Positions 35,603-47,120 of a DNA stretch of 64,000 bases are shown here, one piece after another (the stretch's first letter is position 1; every line of letters starts with the position of its first letter). A program made the translations under genes and the position numbers. The DNA comes from Streptomyces sp. PsTaAH-137. Lineage in GTDB: Bacteria; Actinomycetota; Actinomycetes; Streptomycetales; Streptomycetaceae. The notes under the pieces were generated by a model. That model made no database searches and had not been told where the DNA came from. It saw only the letters and a program-made list of their open reading frames with translations. Location: positions 186,001 to 250,000 of the forward strand of contig NZ_QLLY01000003.1 in the NCBI RefSeq assembly GCF_003259365.1. Direction: 5' to 3'.

Positions 35603-37954
35603 ATGACGCCTCACGCCCCGACGGGCACCTACCGGCTCCAGCTGCAACCGGACTTCGGGTTCGCCGCGGCCGCGGCGGCCGTCCCGTACCTGGCCTCCCT
35701 GGGGGTCTCGCATCTGCACCTGTCGCCCGTTCTGGAGGCGGTGCCCGGTTCGACGCACGGCTACGACGTCGTCGACCACGCGCGCGTACGCGCGGAGCTG
35801 GGCGGCGAGGAGGGGCTGCGGGCTCTGTCCCGCACCGCCCACGCGCACGGTCTGGGACTCGTCGTCGACATCGTGCCCAACCACATGGCGGCGGCCCCGC
35901 GCCTCAACCGGGCCCTGTGGGACGTCCTCAGGGACGGACCTTCGTCGCCGTTCGCACGCTGGTTCGACATCGACTGGGAGGCGCAGGGCGGCCGGGTCCT
36001 GCTGCCCGTCCTCGGCGGTCCCGTGGGCGACGAGCTGCCCGGTCTGACGGTGGACGGCGACGTGCTGCGCTACTACGACCACGCGTTCCCGCTGCGCCCT
36101 GGCACGGAGTCCCTGCCGCTGCCGGAGCTGCTCGACGCCCAGTGGTACCGCCTGGCCTGGTGGCGGCTGGCCCGTACGGAGCTCAACTACCGCAGGTTCT
36201 TCACCATCTCGGACCTGATCGCGGTGCGGGTGGAGGAGCCCGCGGTCTTCGACGCGACCCACGCGACCGTGCTGGGGCTGCTGGCCGAGGGCGTCGTCGA
36301 CGGGCTGCGCGTCGACCACCCGGACGGCCTCGCCGACCCGGGCGGCTACCTGGAACGGCTCGCTCACGCGAGCGGCGGCCGCTGGACCGTCGTGGAGAAG
36401 ATCCTGGAGGACGACGAGCGGCTGCCCGCCGCCTGGCCGGTGGCCGGCACCACGGGGTACGACGCGCTGCGCCACATCGACGGCCTGTTCACCGACCCGG
36501 CCGGCGCCGACCGGCTCCTCGCTCTGTTCCGGCGCTTCACGGATGTCGCCGACGACGCGGGCGGCCGGTGGGAGCCGACGGCGCGGCGCGCGGCCCACCA
36601 GGTGGTCGCGCACGGCCTGGCGGCCGAGGTGGACCGGCTGACAGGCGAGGCCGTCGCTCTGTGCGCCCCGGACCCCCGGCTGCGCGACCACGCGCCGTGG
36701 GCGCTGCGCACGGCCCTGTGCGAGCTCCTGGTGCGCGTGCCGGTCTACCGGCCGTACGTGTCCGGCGGGGACGCCCCCGAAGCGGTCCTGACGGACGCGG
36801 CGGCCGAGGAGGCCAAGGCAGTGTTCGCCGTGCCCGAGGAGGCGCGCGCGGTCGATGCCGTACGGGACCTCGCGCTCGGCCGGCTGGGGGCGGGGCCCGG
36901 GCACGAGGCGTTCCGGGCCCGGTTCGCGCAGACCTCGTCGGCGCTGCGGGCCAAGTCGGTCGAGGACGCGGCGTTCTACCGGTTCACGCCGCTCCTGTCG
37001 GCCCTGGAGGTGGGCGGCTGCCCGCGCGAACCGGCCGTTCCCGCCGAGGCGTTCCACGCGTACTGCGCGCGCGTGCAGCGCGACTGGCCCGAGACCTCGA
37101 CGGTGCTGTCCACGCACGACACGAAGCGCAGCGCCGACGTCCGCGCGGGCATCTCGGTCCTCTCCCAGTGCCCGGACCGGTGGGAGGCGCTGCTCGCCGA
37201 GGTGGCCGGGCGGGCGGCGGCGCCCGATCCCCAACTGGCCTGGGCGGCCTGGCAGATGCGGGCGGGCCTCGGTCCCGCCGAGCCGGAGCGGCTGCGGCAG
37301 GCGATGCTCAAGCACGCGCGCGAGGCGGGCCTGTTCACGACCTGGACGGAGCAGGACGGCGCCTACGAGGAGGCGGTACGGGACTTCGTGACGGCGGGCC
37401 CGTGCGGGCCTCCGGGCGACGAGGTGCTGCGGTTCATGGAGGGCCTGCTCCCCCATGTGCGGGCGAACGTCCTGGGCGCGGCCCTGGTGCACCTGACGAT
37501 GCCCGGGGTGCCCGACGTCTATCAGGGCAGCGAGCGCGAGTACCGCGCCCTGGTGGACCCGGACAACCGCGCCCCGGCCCGGTTCGACGAGAAGGACGGC
37601 ACCTCGCGGAGTGCGCTGTCGCAGGAGAAGGAGGCCCTGACCCGGGCGGCGCTGCGGCTGCGCCGGGAGCGCCCCGAGTGGTTCGGCGCGGCCGCGGCCT
37701 ACGAACCGCTGGCGGCCCGCGGGCCCGGCGCGTCGCACTGTGTGGCCTATGCGCGCTCCGGCCGGGTGGCCGTGGCGACGACCCGGCTCTCGCTGCGGCT
37801 GGCCGAGGCGGGCGGCTGGCGGGAGACGGAGCTGGACCTCCCGGAGGGCGAGTGGTCCGAACTCCTCGCACCCGGGCGGCGGTTCAGCGGTTCCGCGCGC
37901 GTGGGCGAGCTGTTCGGGGAGCTGCCGGTGGCGCTGCTGGTGCGGGCCGACTAG
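35603..37954 (+). CDS. treY: Malto-oligosyltrehalose synthase
   Basis: The 783-residue GH13 enzyme turns the reducing end of maltodextrins into a trehalosyl unit. It begins PTGTYRLQLQPDFGFAAA, the TreY start, followed by YLASLGVSHLHLSPVLEAVPGSTHGYDVVDH. VDIVPNHMA is region I, DGLRVDHPDGLADPGGYL holds the nucleophile and VVEKILEDDERLP the acid. LSTHDTKRSADVRAGI and GVPDVYQGSE follow. Its product is the substrate of TreZ encoded at 41.5-43.3 kb. Confidence 0.94.
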   Translation: MTPHAPTGTYRLQLQPDFGFAAAAAAVPYLASLGVSHLHLSPVLEAVPGSTHGYDVVDHARVRAELGGEEGLRALSRTAHAHGLGLVVDIVPNHMAAAPRLNRALWDVLRDGPSSPFARWFDIDWEAQGGRVLLPVLGGPVGDELPGLTVDGDVLRYYDHAFPLRPGTESLPLPELLDAQWYRLAWWRLARTELNYRRFFTISDLIAVRVEEPAVFDATHATVLGLLAEGVVDGLRVDHPDGLADPGGYLERLAHASGGRWTVVEKILEDDERLPAAWPVAGTTGYDALRHIDGLFTDPAGADRLLALFRRFTDVADDAGGRWEPTARRAAHQVVAHGLAAEVDRLTGEAVALCAPDPRLRDHAPWALRTALCELLVRVPVYRPYVSGGDAPEAVLTDAAAEEAKAVFAVPEEARAVDAVRDLALGRLGAGPGHEAFRARFAQTSSALRAKSVEDAAFYRFTPLLSALEVGGCPREPAVPAEAFHAYCARVQRDWPETSTVLSTHDTKRSADVRAGISVLSQCPDRWEALLAEVAGRAAAPDPQLAWAAWQMRAGLGPAEPERLRQAMLKHAREAGLFTTWTEQDGAYEEAVRDFVTAGPCGPPGDEVLRFMEGLLPHVRANVLGAALVHLTMPGVPDVYQGSEREYRALVDPDNRAPARFDEKDGTSRSALSQEKEALTRAALRLRRERPEWFGAAAAYEPLAARGPGASHCVAYARSGRVAVATTRLSLRLAEAGGWRETELDLPEGEWSELLAPGRRFSGSARVGELFGELPVALLVRAD

Positions 37955-37972
37955 AGCCTGTGTGCCGCCCGC

Positions 37973-39193
37973 TCAGTGCGTGCGGACGAGGAGGGCCTGT
38001 GGCGCCCGCGTGAGCAGGCCCTCCGGGACGGGGCGGAAGCCCGGGGCCCAGGCGAGTCCCGGCAGGGCCGCCAGCAGGGCGCTCAGGCCCGAGCCCGCGA
38101 TCATGCGGGTGAACGGGACGCCGAGACAGCGGTGCCGGCCCGCGCCGAAGGCCAGCTGGCCGGGGTCGGCGCGGAACAGGTCGTAGCGGTCGGGGTCGGC
38201 GAACCGGGCGGCGTCCCGGCCCGCCGAGCCCAGCAGGCAGGCCACGGTGGCCCCGGCCGGTATCGTGCCGCCGCTCACCGGGACCGGGGCGAGCGCACGG
38301 CGCAGCACGAGGTGCACGGCCGGGTCGCGGCGCAGCGACTCCGCCCAGGCGGCGTCGGCCAGCGCGGGCCGTGCCCGGACCAGGGCGAGCTGGGCGGGGT
38401 GGTCGAGGAGGTTGGCGAGATGCGCGGCGAGGGCCCGTCCGGTGGCCTCGCCGGCCGCGCCGAGCAGGGTCGCCACGATCGCGGCGACGGTCTCGTCGGA
38501 CAGCGGGCGTCCGTCGGCCCGCGCGGTGCACAGGACCGACAGGAGGTCGCCTCCGGGGCGTGCGCGCCGCCGGGCGATGTGGGGGTGCAGCGCGGCCTCC
38601 ACGTCGGCGGGCACGGCGCCCAGGTGCGTCAGGTCCGTACGGCTCCACGCGGTGACGCGGGCGGTCTCCTCGTGGGGCAGGCCGAGCGCGGCGACGACGG
38701 CGGCCGACGGCAGCCAGCGGCAGAACTCCTCGACCAGGTCGGCCTCCTCGCGCCGGACGAGGCGCCGGGCCAGGACGTACGCGCCGCGGTCCACGCCCGC
38801 GCGCAGGGCGGCGAGCGCGCGGCCTTGCAGGCCCGGGGAGACGAGCGCCCGGTGCGCGGCGTGCGTGCCCTGTTCGAGGTGGGTGAACGTGCGCCCGGGA
38901 GGCGGGGCCACCAGGCGGGGGTCGGCGAGCGCGGCGCGGACGTCGGCGTGCCGGCTGAGCAGCCAGGCGCCGAACGGCTCGTCGTGGCACAGCGGATGGG
39001 CGTCGCGCAGCGCGCGGTAGAGCGGGTACGGGTCGCGCGCGACGTGCGGCTCGGCCAGGCTCGGGGGCGTCCGGCGGCCGCGCGGCCCCTCGACGACCGG
39101 GCGCGCGGCGGGTTCCAGGGGGCACAGCACCGCGGGGCTCCCTCTCTGTGCCGGTGCGCCGGGTGCCGCGCACGGATCCTCCCAGCGCACCAT
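37973..39193 (-). CDS. Cytochrome P450, unusual I-helix
   Basis: The 406-residue soluble bacterial P450 has the heme-thiolate loop FGAGRHRCLG near residue 350 and the K-helix ESLR. The I-helix reads LLGAAGEATGRAL: aligned with the usual A-G-x-E/D-T, the conserved Thr is replaced by Ala, with a Thr one position later. This may change oxygen activation. No ferredoxin or reductase gene is adjacent, and no biosynthetic cluster is nearby, so the substrate is unknown. I chose ATG 39193; a GTG one codon downstream is possible. Confidence 0.88.
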   Translation of the reverse strand: MVRWEDPCAAPGAPAQRGSPAVLCPLEPAARPVVEGPRGRRTPPSLAEPHVARDPYPLYRALRDAHPLCHDEPFGAWLLSRHADVRAALADPRLVAPPPGRTFTHLEQGTHAAHRALVSPGLQGRALAALRAGVDRGAYVLARRLVRREEADLVEEFCRWLPSAAVVAALGLPHEETARVTAWSRTDLTHLGAVPADVEAALHPHIARRRARPGGDLLSVLCTARADGRPLSDETVAAIVATLLGAAGEATGRALAAHLANLLDHPAQLALVRARPALADAAWAESLRRDPAVHLVLRRALAPVPVSGGTIPAGATVACLLGSAGRDAARFADPDRYDLFRADPGQLAFGAGRHRCLGVPFTRMIAGSGLSALLAALPGLAWAPGFRPVPEGLLTRAPQALLVRTH

Positions 39194-39520
39194 CACCGGC
39201 GGGCGCGCGCAGCACTCGTACGGCCGTACGGGTGACGGATCCGTCCGCCGGAGCGCCCCGGCGCGGGTATGAACTCGGTGTGAACTCCTTGTCACCGGCG
39301 GCCGTGCCGGGAGCATGATGCGCAGGCGGGGCCGGGCCCGGACGGCGTACGTCATCGAGGAGGACGGACCGGAACCGGGATTCGCCCTCGGCGCGCCGGA
39401 CGTTTCCGCGATGATTGCGCTAGCCGGCGCACCGGCGGAGGGCACCGGTACAGACCTTCTTGACAGGGACCGGCAAGCGTGGGGTACTGCGGATTGCCGA
39501 CGGCGGGAGCACCAACGGGG
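39194..39520. other. 327-nt gap, no convincing gene
   Basis: The divergent spacer between the P450 and the carboxypeptidase contains CGTACGGCCGTACG (a palindrome at about 39219-39232) near the P450 start and a consensus TTGACA at 39459-39464 pointing to the carboxypeptidase, but its best -10 (TACTGC at 39485) is 20 nt away. A 69-codon frame at 39315-39524 looks spurious. I see nothing else in it. Confidence 0.4.
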
Positions 39521-40762
39521 GTGAGTCATCTGACGGACCAGCGGTACCCCACTGCGGCCCAACTGGCCCGGTCAGCGCGGGAGCTGACCACTGTACGGCC
39601 CGACCTGTGCCAACTGCGACAGGTGGGTACGTCGCGCGCGGGGCGTCCCCTGCATCTGCTGTCCGTGGGCCACGACCGGCGCACGGTCCTGATCGTCGCG
39701 GGCGCGCACGCCAACGAGCCCACCGGCGGCGCCACGGCGCTGCACCTGGCCCGGCAGGCCCTGTTCGACCAGGCGCTGAGATCCGACCGGTCCTGGCACT
39801 TCCTGCTGTGCGCCGATCCGGACGGCGCGGCCCTGCACACGAACCCCGCACCGCGCACGCTGCTCGACTACCACCGCGGCTTCTTCCGCCCGGCCGGTCC
39901 CGAGCAGCCCGAGTGGTCGCCCTCGGTCCTGCCGGCCGACCGGCTGCCCCCGGAGACCACCGCGCTGACCGGCGTCATCGACGAGCTGCGCCCCTATCTC
40001 CAGGTGTCCCTGCACGGCACCGAACTGGGCGGCAGCTGGGTGCAGTTGACGCGGGACATCCCGGGGCTCGCGGAGCCGTTCGCCAAGTCGGCGGCCGAGC
40101 TGCACATACCGGTGGAGACGGGCGCGTCGGACGCGGCGGGCTGGCCCGCATCGGGTCCCGGCGTGCATGTGATGCCGGACCCGGACGCGCAGGCGGCGTT
40201 CCCGAGCCTGCCCGACGACGCGCGGCACTCCACCTGGCACCACGCCCACCGCTACGGCGGCTCCACGGCGATCGTGGAGGTCCCGATGTGGGCCAGCGAC
40301 CTGGTGGACGACCCGGCCCCGCATCCGGCACCAGAGCGCGCCATGCGGCGGCTCTCGGCGCGGATCAGCCGCGACACCCGGCTGGTGGAGGACATCCTCG
40401 CGGAGGCGCTGCCCCGGCTCCCGGACACGCGCGGACCGCTGCTGCGGGCGGCGCGCTGGGCGCTGAGCCTGGTGCCGGGGCTCGCGGACGACTGGACGCG
40501 GCCGCCCCCGCCGGACGCGACGATGGCCTACGTCGGCAGCATCGACGCGTTCGCCCGGCGGCTGCCGCTGCGGGCCGCCGCCATGCTGCTGCGGGTGCTC
40601 GAAGAGGCCGAGGACCGGGCGGCGCCCCGGCTCGACCTCCTCGTCACCCGCTGGTGCGAGGTGTACGCGGACCGGTTCGGGGCGCGCTGGGTGCCGGTGG
40701 CCCACCAGATAGAGCACCAGGCACGGACCACGGTCGCGGCCGTCCAGCACGCGCAGGGCTGA
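39521..40762 (+). CDS. M14-family zinc carboxypeptidase
   Basis: The 413-residue protein starts with GTG at 39521, after GCGGGAGC. The zinc ligands are HANEP (H-x-x-E, about residue 66) and SLHGTE (about 170). YGGSTAIVEVPMW carries the catalytic Glu. No signal peptide is present, so it should act in the cytoplasm, perhaps on small peptides or cell-wall fragments. Longer start sites are in frame but add non-conserved residues. It is convergent with the FHA gene, 10 nt apart. Confidence 0.82.
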   Translation: MSHLTDQRYPTAAQLARSARELTTVRPDLCQLRQVGTSRAGRPLHLLSVGHDRRTVLIVAGAHANEPTGGATALHLARQALFDQALRSDRSWHFLLCADPDGAALHTNPAPRTLLDYHRGFFRPAGPEQPEWSPSVLPADRLPPETTALTGVIDELRPYLQVSLHGTELGGSWVQLTRDIPGLAEPFAKSAAELHIPVETGASDAAGWPASGPGVHVMPDPDAQAAFPSLPDDARHSTWHHAHRYGGSTAIVEVPMWASDLVDDPAPHPAPERAMRRLSARISRDTRLVEDILAEALPRLPDTRGPLLRAARWALSLVPGLADDWTRPPPPDATMAYVGSIDAFARRLPLRAAAMLLRVLEEAEDRAAPRLDLLVTRWCEVYADRFGARWVPVAHQIEHQARTTVAAVQHAQG

Positions 40763-40772
40763 CCGGTACCGG

Positions 40773-41345
40773 TCAGCCCTGGCCCGTGGCGGGGCCGCGG
40801 TCGGCGGACAGCCGGAACGACATGCGGCCGAATCCGACCTGGTCGCCGTCCCTGACGACGGCGGCGCCGATCACCCGCCGCCCGTTCACGGACGTGCCGT
40901 TGGTGGAGCCGAGGTCCCGCAGGATCCACAGGCCGCCCTGCCGGGTCAGCTCGGCGTGCACGCGGGAGACCGTCTCGTGGCTGAGCCGGAGCCCGTTGGC
41001 CGGGTCGCGGCCGATGCGCAGCGGGTGCGGCTGGGCGACGGGCAGCAGCAGCTTCGGCAGCCGCTCCACGGTCCACGCCCGGCGCAGCCGCACGGTGAAG
41101 CCGGAGACGGCGCCCACGGCGTCGACCATCGCCCTGGTCCAGCGGTTCTCGTGCCGCAGATCGGCGGTGAGCGCCGCGAGCTCCTCGGACTTCTGTGTGG
41201 TGAGGGCGACCTCCATCCGGCGTACGAACGTGTCGTGCGAGAGCCGGCCGAGCGCGACGCCGTCCCTGAGCACCTTCAGCGCACGGTCCCGCTCGGCGTC
41301 GGAGAGCCGCGCCGGGTACGTGTGGTGTTCGAACGAGGACGTCAC
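40773..41345 (-). CDS. DUF1707 plus FHA domain protein
   Basis: The 190-residue protein has residues about 8-62 (YPARLSDAERDRALKVLRDG onward) as the DUF1707 helix pair and residues about 105-180 as a forkhead-associated domain: LRIGRDP, HETVSRVHAEL, DLGSTNGTSVNG, the complete phosphothreonine-binding signature. FHA proteins read Ser/Thr-kinase signals. GTG 41345 lacks a ribosome-binding site, so the mRNA may be leaderless. It is divergent from treZ; a link to carbon storage regulation is possible but not shown. Confidence 0.85.
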   Translation of the reverse strand: MTSSFEHHTYPARLSDAERDRALKVLRDGVALGRLSHDTFVRRMEVALTTQKSEELAALTADLRHENRWTRAMVDAVGAVSGFTVRLRRAWTVERLPKLLLPVAQPHPLRIGRDPANGLRLSHETVSRVHAELTRQGGLWILRDLGSTNGTSVNGRRVIGAAVVRDGDQVGFGRMSFRLSADRGPATGQG

Positions 41346-41546
41346 AGTGGCGATTGTCCGGCAGTGACGGCCGAGGTGTCCAGAAAACGTGGAGCGTCGG
41401 GCGAGGACCGCTGTGACGCACCGGCCGGACAGGGGTGTGACACGGAACCCACCTCGCCGAACGGGCGGCGCGCCGATCACGTCTGACGCACCATGGGACG
41501 GATCGTCACCGTGAGCAGACAAGCTGTTACGCGAGGGGGCACGTCC

Positions 41547-43292
41547 GTGCAGTTCGAGGTGTGGGCACCGCAGGCCGAGCGGGTGGAACTCCAGTGGGAG
41601 GACGCCACGCACGCGTTGGAGCGCGATACGGACCGGGCGGGCTGGTGGACGGGGACGGCGGACGCCGCCGACGGGGACCGCTACGGGTACCGGCTCGACG
41701 GCGGCCCGCTGCTGCCCGATCCCCGCTCACCGCGCCAGCCCGACGGCCCGGACGGCCTCAGCGCGGTCGTCGACCACCGGCGGTACGCGTGGCGCGGCGA
41801 CTGGGCCGGGCGCGATCTGACCGGCGCCGTCCTGTACGAGCTGCACGTGGGCACGTACACGAGGGAGGGCACCCTCGACGCGGCCGCCGCGCGTCTGGGA
41901 CATCTGGCCGAACTGGGCGTCACCCACGTCGAACTGATGCCCCTGTGCCCCGTGCCCGGCAAGCACGGGTGGGGCTACGACGGGGTCAGCCTGTGGGCCG
42001 TGCACGAGCCGTACGGCGGCCCGGAGGCCCTGAAGCGGTTCGTCGACGCGGCGCACGAACTGGGCCTCGGCGTCGTCCTCGACGTGGTCCACAACCATCT
42101 GGGCCCGTCCGGCAACTATCTGCCGTCGTTCGGCCCGTACTTCACGGACACCCATCACACGCCCTGGGGCAGCGCCGTGAACCTGGACGCGCCCGGCTCC
42201 GACGAGGTCCGCGCCTATCTCATCGGCAGCGCGCTCGCCTGGCTGCGCGACTACCGCCTGGACGGGCTGCGCCTGGACGCCATCCACGAACTCCACGACC
42301 GCCGCGCCCTGCCCTTCCTGGAGGAACTGTCCGCCGAGGTGGACGAGTTGGCCGCCCGTCTGGGCCGCCCGCTGTTCCTGATCGGCGAGTCCGACCTCGG
42401 CGACCCGCGGGTCATCACGCCCCGGGGCGAGGGCGGTCTCGGGCTGCACGCGCAGTGGAACGACGACGTCCATCACGCCGTGCACGCGGCCGTCACCGGC
42501 GAACAGCAGGGCTACTACGCCGACTTCGCGCGCGAGCCGCTGGCCGCCGTCGCCAAGACGCTCACGCACGGCTTCTTCCACGACGGTACGTACTCGACGT
42601 TCCGCGGCCGTCGCCACGGCCGGCCCCTGGACCGCGCCCGGGTGCCCGCGCACCGGCTGCTCGCCTACACCCAGACGCACGACCAGGTGGGCAACCGCGC
42701 GCAGGGCGACCGGCTCGCCGCGTCCCTCTCGCCCGGTCTGCTGGCGTGCGCGGCGACGCTGGTGCTGACCGGGCCGTTCACGCCGATGCTGTTCATGGGT
42801 GAGGAGTGGGCGGCGAGCACGCCCTGGCAGTACTTCACCGACCACACCGATCCGGAGCTCGCCGAGGCGGTTCGCCGGGGGCGGCGGCGGGAGTTCGCGG
42901 CGCACGGGTGGGCCGAGGCCGACATCCCCGATCCGCAGGATCCGGCCACGCGCGAGCGCTCGTGCCTGAACTGGGCCGAGCGGGAAACCGGCGACCACGC
43001 GCGCGTCCTCGCCTGGTACCGGGCGCTGATCGCTCTGCGGCGCGCCCGCGCGGACCTTCAGGATCCGGATCTGGCGGCGGTGCGGGTCGCTTTCGACGAG
43101 CGGGCTCGCTGGGTCGCCTACCGGCGCGGGGACGTCCGGGTGGCGGTGAACCTGTCCGGCACCCCCGTCTCCATCCCCCTGGGCCGCCCGGTGACCCGCC
43201 TCCTGGCCTCGTGGTCCCCCATCCACATCCCGGGCGCCGACGGCCTCCTGACGGTCCCGTCGGAGTCAGCGGTGGTGGTGGAGGCACCGTAG
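41547..43292 (+). CDS. treZ: Malto-oligosyltrehalose trehalohydrolase
   Basis: The 581-residue GH13 enzyme cuts trehalose from maltooligosyl trehalose. I chose GTG 41547, which has GAGGGGG 8 nt upstream and starts VQFEVWAPQAERVELQ as the family does; an ATG at 41493 adds 18 residues. Catalytic motifs: DVVHNHLGPSGNYL, DGLRLDAIHELHD with the nucleophile, LIGESDLGDPRV with the acid, YTQTHDQVGNRAQGDR. The final step of the TreX-TreY-TreZ route from glycogen to trehalose. A strong hairpin follows the stop. Confidence 0.94.
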   Translation: MQFEVWAPQAERVELQWEDATHALERDTDRAGWWTGTADAADGDRYGYRLDGGPLLPDPRSPRQPDGPDGLSAVVDHRRYAWRGDWAGRDLTGAVLYELHVGTYTREGTLDAAAARLGHLAELGVTHVELMPLCPVPGKHGWGYDGVSLWAVHEPYGGPEALKRFVDAAHELGLGVVLDVVHNHLGPSGNYLPSFGPYFTDTHHTPWGSAVNLDAPGSDEVRAYLIGSALAWLRDYRLDGLRLDAIHELHDRRALPFLEELSAEVDELAARLGRPLFLIGESDLGDPRVITPRGEGGLGLHAQWNDDVHHAVHAAVTGEQQGYYADFAREPLAAVAKTLTHGFFHDGTYSTFRGRRHGRPLDRARVPAHRLLAYTQTHDQVGNRAQGDRLAASLSPGLLACAATLVLTGPFTPMLFMGEEWAASTPWQYFTDHTDPELAEAVRRGRRREFAAHGWAEADIPDPQDPATRERSCLNWAERETGDHARVLAWYRALIALRRARADLQDPDLAAVRVAFDERARWVAYRRGDVRVAVNLSGTPVSIPLGRPVTRLLASWSPIHIPGADGLLTVPSESAVVVEAP

Positions 43293-43316
43293 CCATGAGG
43301 GCGCGCCTCTGTTGAC

Positions 43317-43343
43317 GAGATGCCGCACGAAGTGCGGCATCTC
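43317..43343 (+). terminator. 12-bp hairpin after treZ
   Basis: GAGATGCCGCAC (43317-43328), loop GAA, GTGCGGCATCTC (43332-43343): a perfect stem 25 nt after the treZ stop and before the convergent M24 gene. No T-run, as usual in this genus; it probably works in both directions. Confidence 0.75.
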
Positions 43344-43380
43344 AGGGGCGCGGGGAACTGCGCGACCAGCCACGACGGCG
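43344..43380. repeat. Streptomyces interspersed intergenic repeat (GGGGCGCGGGGAACTGCGCG)
   Basis: The GGGGCGCGGGGAACTGCGCG phrase followed by ACCAGCCACGACGG directly after the treZ hairpin is a sequence I recognise as occurring many times between genes of Streptomyces chromosomes. It touches the end of the M24 gene region. Its function is unknown. Confidence 0.6.
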
Positions 43381-43400
43381 GCGCGCGGTGCGGCACGGCG

Positions 43401-44537
43401 TCAGCCGACGATCGCCAGGTCCCGCGAGGTGGCGTTGAGTCGCTTGCCGCCGCCCCCGTCCTCGCCGGTGACGGTCACGATGTCCTCGATGCGGACGCCG
43501 AAGCGGCCGGGGAGGTAGATGCCGGGCTCCACGGAGAAGCACATACCGGGCACCAGCTCCTGCGACTCGCCCTCGATCATGTACGGCGGTTCGTGGGTGG
43601 TGACGCCGATGCCGTGCCCGGTGCGGTGGATGAAGTACTCGCCGTACCCGGCGTCGGTGATGACCTCGCGGGCGACGCGGTCGACGTCCTGGCAGGCGAT
43701 GCCGGGCCGGACGGCGTCGCAGGCCGCCGTCTGGGCGGCGCGCACGATGTCGTGGACCTCGCGCTCCTCGGCCGTCGGCTCGCCGACGTGCACGGTGCGG
43801 GAGGTGTCCGAGCCGTAGCCGTCCTTGAGGCCGCCGAAGTCGAGGACGATCATGTCGCCGTCCCGGACGACGCGGTCGCCCGGCGCGTGGTGCGGGTTGG
43901 CGGCGTTGGGACCGGAGCAGACGAGCGTGAAGTCGACCTGCTCGTGCCCGAACCGCCGCAGCAGGTCGGCGAGCTCACGGGAGAGGTCGATCTCCTTGCG
44001 GCCCGCGAAGGGCACCTTCTTGATCTCCTCGTACGTGGCGTCGGCGGCGGCGCCGGCGGCCGCGAGCCGCTCCAGTTCGGCGGCGTCCTTGACGGCGCGC
44101 AGCATGGGCAGCGCCTCGGTGAGGGACACGTACGAGGTGTCGGGGAGGGTCTTCTGCAGGCCGAGCAGATGCATCGCCCAGGCGTTGTCGCTGACGCCGA
44201 AGCGGCCGGACTTCTCCAGCAGGGGCGCCGTGATGTCGTAGGGGTTCTTGCCGTCGGTCCAGTCGCGCAGCGTCATCGCGTCGGCGCCCGCGGCCTTGGC
44301 GGCGTCGGGCGCCTCCAGGGTCGGCACGACGAGGGTGGGCCGCTGTCCGGCGGCGAGCACCAGAAGGGTGAGCCGTTCGGTGTCGGCCGGCACGTGGTAG
44401 CCGGTGAGCCAGACGAGGTCGGGGCCCGGCGCGACGAGCACCCCGGCGAGACCGGCGTCGGCGGCGGACCGCGCGGCACGCTCCATGCGGGCCTGGTAGT
44501 CGGCTGCGGTGAAGGGCGCGCTTGTGCCGGTCGTCAT
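43401..44537 (-). CDS. M24 Xaa-Pro aminopeptidase-like metallopeptidase
   Basis: The 378-residue pita-bread-fold peptidase has five metal ligands: Asp in IVLDFGGLKDGYGSDTSR (two Asp), His in HRTGHGIGV, and Glu in FSVEPGIYLPG and VRIEDIV. An N-terminal creatinase-like domain (about 1-150) precedes the catalytic domain, and HEPPYM gives the proton-shuttling His. GGAGG 7 nt upstream of ATG 44537 fixes the start. It removes N-terminal residues before proline, most likely in cytoplasmic peptide turnover. Confidence 0.9.
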   Translation of the reverse strand: MTTGTSAPFTAADYQARMERAARSAADAGLAGVLVAPGPDLVWLTGYHVPADTERLTLLVLAAGQRPTLVVPTLEAPDAAKAAGADAMTLRDWTDGKNPYDITAPLLEKSGRFGVSDNAWAMHLLGLQKTLPDTSYVSLTEALPMLRAVKDAAELERLAAAGAAADATYEEIKKVPFAGRKEIDLSRELADLLRRFGHEQVDFTLVCSGPNAANPHHAPGDRVVRDGDMIVLDFGGLKDGYGSDTSRTVHVGEPTAEEREVHDIVRAAQTAACDAVRPGIACQDVDRVAREVITDAGYGEYFIHRTGHGIGVTTHEPPYMIEGESQELVPGMCFSVEPGIYLPGRFGVRIEDIVTVTGEDGGGGKRLNATSRDLAIVG

Positions 44538-44686
44538 GTCCGGTCCTCCGTGGGTTCGTGCGGGTGCGGGCGGCTGCCGCCGTCACGGCAGCATCCTGCC
44601 CGCCCCGGAGGAGCGGCGCGACCTCCAGGACCGCCCCGGCTACCCCGTGTGCCCCTCGCGCCCGTGCCCGGCGCCGTGGCCGAACC

Positions 44687-47035
<2,349 letters not shown>

Positions 47036-47120
47036 CTATCGCGTGAACGGGGAATGGATCGGGCCCGGGTGGGGAACCGGCGGCGCGCCCTGGGTACGCC
47101 CGCCCCGTCCCGTGCACGTA

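Noticed and set aside
39315..39524. 69-codon ORF in the P450/carboxypeptidase gap
   Set aside because: It overlaps the carboxypeptidase start, has no recognisable domain and would be in the promoter region.
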